Assembly (NCBI RefSeq): GCF_033115175.1
Contig: NC_084837.1
Location: 21,824,266-21,888,265, forward strand
Reading direction: 5' to 3'
Length of the DNA: 64,000 nucleotides
Source: Lepus europaeus
Lineage: Eukaryota; Chordata; Mammalia; Lagomorpha; Leporidae
Part shown: piece by piece, positions 55,996 through 64,000 of the stretch
Layout: each line of letters opens with the position of its first letter
Position numbering within the stretch: position 1 is the first letter of the stretch
Notes under the pieces: model-generated
Databases searched by the model: none
Seen by the model: only the letters and a program-made list of their open reading frames with translations
Told to the model about the DNA's origin: nothing
Position numbers and translations under genes: made by a program

Positions 55996-57600
55996 CCTTT
56001 GCACCCCACTTAGCTCCCTGACTGTATTTCCTCTTGCTGTTTCCCCAAACATACACCAGATTCACCTGTTTCCATCTCGTGTTCTCTCCCCTCCACCCCA
56101 CAACCCTGGACTAGTGACATGAGCAACTAACATCGTTTCTTTCAGACCCAAAAGACCATGGGAGGAGTCATTTGTTCATTTTTTGGGAAAAAAAGCCTTT
56201 TTTCTGCTTACTTCTAGGAACAGGCTAGATGGAAATTTTCAAAGCCTTGAGGAATTATTCTTTCTGCCTCGGGCAAGATACATTGCAGAAAAGCAGTTGT
56301 TTGCATTTCCCCAAGAAACTGGGAGTGAGGGGGTTTTGCCTTTGTGTCGGGGATCTGGTGGAGGGAATTTCCTGAAGGTTCATTCTTGGTTTATCCCCTC
56401 AGGTGAAGGAGAGCAGGCATGGGGCTAATGGAAGGTATTGGGTCCTCTAGACCCACTGTGGCTGGTGTGCAGGGTGGCTGCATGGCAGAGGATGAGCCAG
56501 GAGGGTGGGTGGGCAAGGTTCAGGGAAACCAGCCCTCAGGAGCAGGCAGAGGGAGCAGTTACTGAGCTCTGAGAGCTCTCACTGTGGCCTTTAGTAGGTC
56601 ACATCCGATCCGTGGACGGCAACCCCTGGAGTCCCAGCAGGAAAAATACCCTGGCCTCCCTCTTCCCCATACCTTCTGGTCTCCTGCCGATACCTCCCAT
56701 TGGCTGAACTCAGCTGGAAGGCAGAGGACAAAGGAACCAAGATGCTGCCTCCCTGGGCCTGGAACGGGATCCAAATGAGTGTTGAGCATCGTGCATGTGC
56801 TGGGACAAAGGCAGAGACACCTGCTCAGCCGGGGCACAGTGTACATGGGTGCTCTATGGGCCACTCTACCTGGCGGGGTATTTGGGTGCTACTCATGCCT
56901 ACTTGGATGGGCCTAGCTCTCACACAAATAAGGAATCTTTGGGCCTAAAAGAATGACTGGTTTCATATAGATCTAACTGGGAGATGTGGCTCAGCCTGTG
57001 GCTAGACTGATCGCTGCAGGGTTTTCATGCATTCAAAGTGACTTGAAAAGACTTCTCAACAGTGAGATGGGAAAGACCCTTCCTTACTGTGTCAAATCCT
57101 GTTGGTCTGTGGACCAGTATCAGAGGGAACAGATGAGGTTAAAAACAAGCTCATGGCTCACAGTGGGAGTAGGGGCACTTTTCTGGCTTCTGATTTCTTT
57201 TGCTTCTATTTTAAAGTAGGTTTTTGTTTGTTTTCTTAAATAAAATAAAGGAAAAGCACTGGTCCCTGGATGAGTTTGCTTAGGCCTCTGGACAACCCAG
57301 CTGGCTCTACCAAGTACCTTGGGGAAGGAAGACTTTCAACACCAATATTTGTTACCCGAGTCTTGGAAACTTAAACTAGAATCCATCTGAGGCTCATTTT
57401 AGTAGAGCCCTCTAGGTTCTTAAGCATTTTTTCCCATAATTACTTCTGTTTCCTTTATAAGCAGTTTTATGGGGAGTGGAGGGAGGCGTTTTCCCGTAGC
57501 CCTTCAAGTGGCCTTGTGCCCAGTTCCAAGGCCTTAGTGGATGCCCAGAGTGAGATCTGGTCTCTCACATCTTCACAGACATGGGGGTCTTCTTTTTTCT
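55996..57600. other. Intergenic stretch, nothing recognised
   Basis: About 1.6 kb without a gene or named repeat. Confidence 0.45.
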
Positions 57601-57905
57601 TTTTTCAATTTTTACTTATTTTCCTTCTTTTTGAAAGATAGAGCTAGAGAGAGAAGCAGAGAGACATCTTCTAGTGTCTGCTTCACTTCCCAAATGACTA
57701 CAAGAACCAGGGCTGGGCAACGCTGAAGCCAGGAGCCCAGAATTCCATTTGGGTCACCCATGTGAGTGGTGGGGAGCCAAGCACTTCAGCCCTCACCTGC
57801 TCCCTCCCAGGGTGTGTATTTGAAGGGAGCCATCAAACCGGGCACTCTAATAAGGAATATGGGTGTCCCAGATGGCAACTTAACTGCTGTGCCAGTCGCA
57901 TGCCC
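57601..57905 (-). mobile_element. Older lagomorph C-type SINE
   Basis: Reverse copy: ttgaaagatagagctagaga, accagggctgggcaacgctg, gatggcaacttaactgctgt, gtcgcatgcccc. Confidence 0.82.
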
Positions 57906-59907
57906 CTGGAATGGGACCTTCTGTGCCAGGAGACCTGTCTTTTCTTTGGGAGAGGCACAGGGAGAAAGGTTGGGATCCGGGGTATGAGGAGGGGAGCCGG
58001 CGCTTTGCTTGAACACTGCGGAAGGCAAGCGCCTCCTCCCTCTCACCTCCCTGGCGAGGAGGCCACTGGGTGTCGCTAACATTTATCAGTGTGCACAGAC
58101 CAAATGCCAGACACGGTTTCTGGCGCATGAGCCTGAGACGTGGAGACGGACAGCTTTCATCCTCCCCTTGCTAACCACAATGGCAAACCTGACTCGGGTA
58201 TCTGTGCACTGTCATGAGCATTTAGCCGGAGAAAAATGTTTTCGTTGAAAGGTATTGTTTCTGATCTCATGGGCTGTGGCCAGTTGACAAGTGATCTGAG
58301 CTGCACCGGCTCGGGGGCCTGGCTTCCAGATGTGACTGGGAATTCAATTTTCTACTCTCCTGCCACCTTCATCTGCCCCCAGTCCTGATTTTTTTTTTTT
58401 TTTTAATAAAATAAGTAGCTTGCTGGTTCCTGGCATGGATGTGATGCATCAGGTGGGGTCTGAAGAACCTGGTTTGGATGTAACAGATGCCGACTATTCT
58501 TTATAAACTGTGGCAACATGGGTATCTGTCTTAGAGCTCCACATAAGGACTCGGCACAGGCTTGCAGTAGAATTTGCCGGCAGTTGACCATAGCATCCAC
58601 GCTGATGCCACAATCAAATAGCAAAGACACACAGCTGAAGTTTGCCTGCCTGAGTGTGCCTTCTGGTTGTCCTGTCCTCAGTGGGAAATTGAGAATTGTC
58701 TGTGGAGTCATGAACATCAGCCGTGCCCGCGGGCTGGAATCTAACAGGATGGCGACGGCGCTGGGCCACAGAAGCAAGGACAATGGGGCGTGGGGTTCGG
58801 GGTGGGCCCAGTTCTCACCTCTGCAGCCAAAGCCCAGAGCTGTGGACGAGTGCCTTGTGCGCTGGTGCCCACCTTGGTGCCTGTCCTAAAAGCTGGATTT
58901 TTGTTTGTTTGTGCAAATATTCTGCAAGCAGCAGGGTGAGGGCCTGGAGATCTCTCTAGCTAGGACCAAAACATTCCCTTTCAGCAGCCCAGTGAGCAAA
59001 AGGCAAAGGAATAGGCATTTTTGGGCCTCCTCTCCCTCCCAATCACCTGTAGGAATCGGTGTTGCTTCCGTGGAAAAGCCCGTGGGCCTGCCTCACCCTC
59101 GGGAGGCTTCGTGCCTCTCTCTTGACTCAGTCCTAAACCGTCAAGTGCAGAAGACGTAAACCACAGGGGAGAAGGCGCTGTGCTTCACAGAGAGAGCGCA
59201 GGAGGCTGATGGGCACGGAAGGCACGTGATTCCGTGCGCCCCTGTAAGATGCCATCGGCCCAGCACCGTCTGCTGCGGGCCAGGTGACTCCCAGGCTGGA
59301 CCGCTTCTCAGGCCCTGCGGTCTCCGAGCGGGCAAGTGAGCCAGCACTCCCCTGGCTCAGCTTCCTTCGTGCAAGACCAAGACAGAGACAACGTGAGTTG
59401 TTTCCAAATTGGAGACAAACATCAACGCATGCAAAAATCCCAGCCAGCCCTCCTGTGCCCCTGGGTGTGCGGGGTCTCCGGGCCCTCAGAGGGCTTCCTT
59501 GTGTCATTTCATGATTTCATCCGCTTCGCTTTCTGTTTCTCTTGCTTCCATGGTGCTGGGAGGGCAGGGTCTGGGACCCTAGGAATTCCAAGAGAAAGAA
59601 CAGAAAAACAAGCATTGCTTGGCAGCGTTGAATTTTTAAAATATTTTTTTGTTCTTGTCTCAGAATGTATTCCTTCATACGCTAATAAAAAATCCACACA
59701 GGAAGTTTCCCAAAGAAATCTCTGTGTGTGTATGTATCTTTGAAATATATGACGTATGTCCAGTATCTAAATGAATAGGTCCCTGCTCTAGGATAAATTC
59801 TGGTATCGCCCTAGAATAATAAAGCCGGCACTAGGGATGAACAGTGAGGAAGTTTAGGTACTTTGTCTCCTCCCCCACCCCTCTGCCTCTTCCTTCTTGG
59901 AGGATTT
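57906..59907. other. Repeat-poor stretch with an unidentified minus-strand frame ending in an A tract
   Basis: A 126-codon minus-strand open frame (58403-58783) is followed in its own direction by an A run (plus-strand T run at 58388-58405), the shape of a retroposed cDNA end. I do not recognise the protein and found no convincing target duplication. Confidence 0.35.
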
Positions 59908-60214
59908 TTTTAAATGCTATTTAAATTTTTTATTTACTTATTTATTAACTTATTTGAGAAATAAAGACCATGATAAATAGAGATAGACCGACCGAGAGCT
60001 CTCCTCTGCTGGTTCCCTCGCCCAAATGCCCACACTGGCTGGAGCTGGCTGAAGTCTGGGGCTGTGAACTCAATCTGGGTCTTCCTGGGAGTGGGCAGGA
60101 ACCCAAGCACTTCCTCCAGCACCTGTGCCGCCCGCGTGTGCGGTGGCAGGAAGCTGGAGCCAGGTGTTGAACCCAGGTACTCTAACAGGGGCCACAGGCA
60201 TCCCGACCGGCATC
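59908..60214 (-). mobile_element. Older lagomorph C-type SINE
   Basis: Reverse copy: tttatttacttatttattaa, ctggctggagctggctgaag, tgttgaacccaggtactcta. Confidence 0.75.
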
Positions 60215-63200
60215 ATCAACACTAGAATCCCCATGAGAAAATAAATCTGCAAGATAAAATTCCGGGTCCTTTAGCAATTTACCAATGAGATTTACATTCA
60301 TTGGAATTTTTAGATTGGATTCACTGTGTTGCTCAAGCATCTACCAAGTAGCTAGAGACAATGGATACGCAACTTTGATCTCGTTCCCAAGCTGCTAACT
60401 GCCTTGTCAGAGGTGGCTGGAACTGGGGCCTGGACACACAGCACACAGAGGCATGAGACATACAGTGCAGTGTGACAGCCACGGGAATGCGTGCATGTCA
60501 AGGCTGTGGGGCCTTATGAGGTCCCAGCATGATCCAGCAATGGCTGGGAAGTGAGGACGACAGGAGTGGAACTGTCTTCTTACAACCAGCACCCAGGGAG
60601 CTCCGGGGAGGTTGCCGTCGTACAGCCAAGCCTCCATAAGGCAACTGTCTGTGTCCACAGCGAGGCCTGGCACGTGGGGAGGCCACAGAGGAAGCAAACT
60701 CTGTGTGCCACCTTCCCCCCTCCCCTCCACGGAGGAATGGAGACTGGAGGCTCTCTGGCTTTGAGGGAGACAACAGCCCTAATGGCTTTCAGCGAACACA
60801 TCCTTGAAGCCTCCGAAAACCACGACCGGGTCTCAGGTCACTGCTTTTGTCCGTGGTCTACGCCGGTCTGACCTGGGTGCAGCACATTCATTTGGATGCC
60901 GTGTTTTAAATTGAGGCCCCTGGATCCTTCCTGTCCTTGGTTTTTAAGTGTCACCACTCAGGGAGGTCCGCCCGGGGACTTCCTCATGGTGGTCCTCATG
61001 GACCTCACCACTCCGCGTGGTGGTCACAACCTCTGCTGGGCCTGACATCCTGTTTATTTTGCTTGTGGCCTTATTCACCACCTAATTATTTTGCTTATTA
61101 GTGTTGATGAAGAGCACAGTTCCTCCAAAACAGGACAGCATTGTGTGCAAGTAGTTTTACAGAAAGAAACGTTAAAGACTTTATAGGATTTTCAAATGAC
61201 CTTCTGGAAGTTTCCTTAGGGGTAGCCTTAGGTCTGCTTCCCTTCACTTGCTCAGTGTCCGCAGCTCTGCTTTTCTCTGCCTGAATCTTGACCCCAGGGC
61301 CTTCCTCTTGAACTCCTGGAAGTGATTTCAAGGCAGCCCAAGCTGGGGTGCGGTGGTCCCATTGTCCAGGAGGTGCACACTCCCTTCTGTCCTGGCAATG
61401 CCCTTCTTATCAATGACAACATATTTGAGACTTTGAGGCTGTGGTCTCTTTGCCTTGCCTGGACATCTGGTTCTGAGTGTCTGTCTGTCCCTTGCGGGGT
61501 TGACACACCACGAGACGAAGGACCGTGTCTGTCTCGTTCCTCGTTACACTCCTAATGTGCAGCATGGCGTCTGACCCACACAAGGTTCTGTCTCGATGCA
61601 TCCCTGCATCTCCCAATCCTTGCTAGCCACACTGGACCTCTGAGATGCCTCCACCCCCCAGCACCTGTGTAGCCCACCTGACCTACCCAAAACTGAAGAG
61701 TTAAGAGGGAGTAGCAGTACAGTTACTTCTTTCCCATTCTACCTACTGGTAACAAGCTGTCTTCTGGGAGGTTTGGGGAAGGGCTGGAGGACCACAAAGA
61801 CTCCCAAGAGAGTCCTTCTGCCTTCACCCCACGCACAGTCCAACTTTGCTGCTCAGCCTACTGACTTTTTTTTTTTTTTTTTTTTTTTGCACTGGCCTCT
61901 CCTCTCTTCTGGAAGTCTCTCCCCTGGCTCCCTATGTGGGCTGTTCTTCTTGTTCTTGGATGCTTGGATAGGTCTTTATCTACTCGTCATCTGTGTGAGG
62001 GGATCCTGCCAAGATGATCAGATGTGAACTCAGCGCCAGAAGCATTTTAATTAATTTATGGTGATAAAATGCAAAAAGAAAACCATCGCGGAAAGCCTGG
62101 GCCAAAGAAAATTAAACCTAAGAGGAAACGAAGAAACCAGAGCCGTGTGGGCTTGGAAGGAAGGACTCGGCTGGCAAAGGAGCCAGCGACTCTTTCTTTC
62201 TCTCGCCCTCTTTGCTTTTTAATAACACCCAAGTGGGAAGAACACAGAGGAGCATGGGGGCAGGGACTGCGGGGAGCCAGGGACAAGTGACCAGCCAGCT
62301 ATCCGCCTGGACCTCTCAGTTAGGGCCCTGGAACAAGGTGTGTAGGACATACCCAAAGCAAGGCTGCAGGAGCAGCTCCACCAGGACAGCGGGGGCCAGG
62401 ACTCCTCAGGTGAGCAGAGGAGGGAAGTAAATAAAGCTACAGCTCCAAAAAGGCTTTGGGGACTCTTTAAAGAAGTCAGTGGTTAGGGGCAAGGGTGGGG
62501 AACACCTAGCTTGAGCTGGCCCAGCTAAGGCAACTGTAGGCGGGACTTGATGTTCCATACATCTGTAGCAGGCTAATTTTTAAGTTGATACTTTTATACG
62601 GCCCATGAATGATGTTATCAATATCCAATGGCCTTTGGTGGAACAAGGGTTTCCCAGCCCTGAGGGTCAGTGTGGTTTCCTTGCAAGCTACAGCTCAGTG
62701 CACAGTACTTGGGTAGGATAATGCCTACATTGGGAAATTGAACCGAAACCCAAACTGTAGGATAAGTGAGCTTTGTCCTTCTTAAGACAGAAAGCATTCC
62801 AGCAATATCTATTTGTAGGCTAACCAGATCATTTGAGTTATTTGCAATGTTGATTTGATGTAGTTTTTTTTCTCCCCACCCTTTATTTTTTAATTAAAAA
62901 TACCTGCTGAGTACTGAAAAAGACAAATTTCCCAGTTATTCCTTGCAGTTGAAATTTAGAGGAAGGCAAGAGAATGAAGAAAAACACTTGTGAAACCAGC
63001 ACACAGGAATTCTCTTAAAATAAGGAGTTATTTATTTGGTTTCTAGTTTCTTTTGGTGCTGTGTATCTTGGTAGATTGAATGGTCTCAACCCTGCTGATA
63101 GAATTTGAGGACAATAATAGACTCTGAGAAGCAGCTGGGAGAAGCGTAGGGCAGTGAAGGAGGGAAAAAGTGGGAGCCATGGGCTGATTCTGGAGAAGGA

Positions 63201-63539
63201 ACGAGAGAAACTTCTCTGTGAGTCGGAGGCTCCTACAGCACCCAGCGCCCTTTGTCCTAATTAAGAGGGAACTATGTACAATTAAATAAATAAGTTCATG
63301 TTGTACTTCATGATGTATTATTTATACAGCTGATTTACTAGAATAATAGACTGGTAAAGCTGTAAGTGACTTCACACCATGTGTCTGGATCAGAACTGCC
63401 CAGAGAGTTTTTTTTTTTTTTTTCTCTCTTTCTTTTATAAAATTTAGATGCTTGGGCCCCACTCTCTGAGTCTGTGGGCTGTGGAATTGGCATATGCATT
63501 TTGAAAAAGCTCTCAAGAGACTCTGATGTGCAGTCCCAA
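60215..63539. other. Repeat-poor 3.3-kb stretch
   Basis: T runs lie at 61863-61888 and near 63410. No SINE and no splice-flanked coding block recognised. 62565-62650 echoes 30880-30990. 62700-63340 is AT-rich and repeat-free, a candidate for conservation testing. Confidence 0.45.
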
Positions 63540-63700
63540 ACATTCATTCACTCATGCATCCAACACATCTTGAGTGTTCACTATGGAAACACTAGTGTAC
63601 CCCTGTGGCAGGAGCTGGGGCTAGAACAGTCAGGACAGAGAGATACGCTTCATGTCCTCATGGAGGTCTGTTCTGGGGGTGACGCACAGCCTTTTCATGA
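63540..63700 (-). repeat. L2 LINE 3'-end remnant
   Basis: acattcattcactcatgcat, cttgagtgttcactatgg, ggctagaacagtcaggacag and tcatgtcctcatggagg match the reversed L2 terminus. Confidence 0.6.
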
Positions 63701-64000
63701 TTGGTTAGAGACACCCTTTATCTGAAAGTCTTGGTGACCTTTTCGGGGTTACCTCATTAGATGGTGTTAAACTGGAAGGAGCAATACTCAGATTCCCCAA
63801 TCTTATTTCTGTATTTTTCCAGCAGCTACCCTTGCTGATTTTCTGACTATCTTTAGGTTAGGCTGGAATGAAACTGCCTGGGATTTCAGTTGTACTGGCA
63901 GAATCATGGGGTTGAGGAGGAGGTTCGAATGCTCACTCCCCTGTGTGCCAGCTTCATGGCATGGCAGGTGTGTAATCTCTAGCTACCTTGGTTTCCTAGT

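Noticed and set aside
4395..64000. A complete novel gene cluster, defence system or viral element
   Set aside because: Outside CDKN3 and the EIF5 retrocopy I found no splice-flanked conserved coding blocks and no intact transposase, integrase, reverse transcriptase or capsid frame; all long frames fall in repeats or GC-rich sequence.

Overview
This window is mammalian nuclear DNA from a lagomorph, most likely the European rabbit. The diagnostic signal is the lagomorph tRNA-derived C-repeat SINE, present in about 39 recognisable copies on both strands. Each has a box A/B head, a body including 'gatggcccaagtgcttgg', a (CT)n stretch and an A-rich tail. No bacterial, phage, CRISPR or intact viral system is visible.

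Left end (1-4400): the 5' part of CDKN3 (KAP, the CDK2-associated dual-specificity phosphatase) lies on the minus strand. Three exons with correct GT-AG borders encode residues 1-49 and the first base of codon 50. Exon 1 (Met-Lys-Pro) sits in a CpG island with four CCAAT boxes and a TTTGAA element. The remaining exons lie beyond position 1.

Right of the promoter (4400-64000) I find no other intact protein-coding gene. In human and mouse the 5' end of CDKN3 faces a large gene desert whose far side is BMP4, so this stretch is probably the CDKN3-proximal part of that desert (synteny inference; BMP4 is not in the window). It contains a decayed processed EIF5 retrocopy (19656-22143) and a dense layer of lagomorph SINEs. 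Older eutherian repeats are also present: L1 3' ends, L2, MIR, a MaLR-type LTR, mariner and Tigger-like MITEs, and a palindromic element. Between them are repeat-poor islands that are the best candidates for conserved regulatory elements.

The most informative structures are layered insertions. The EIF5 retrocopy landed in a C SINE, was later hit by a second C SINE, and then grew a 28-bp minisatellite in its acidic-tract codons. At 41.4-42.7 kb an L1 was split by a SINE that was itself split by another SINE. Two SINEs (14118-14467 and 45657-46007) have perfect target-site duplications and look very young.

I saw no convincing undescribed biological system. The leads worth checking are a Trp at CDKN3 position 39, the promoter architecture, the retrocopy with its minisatellite, and several enhancer- or insulator-like islands.
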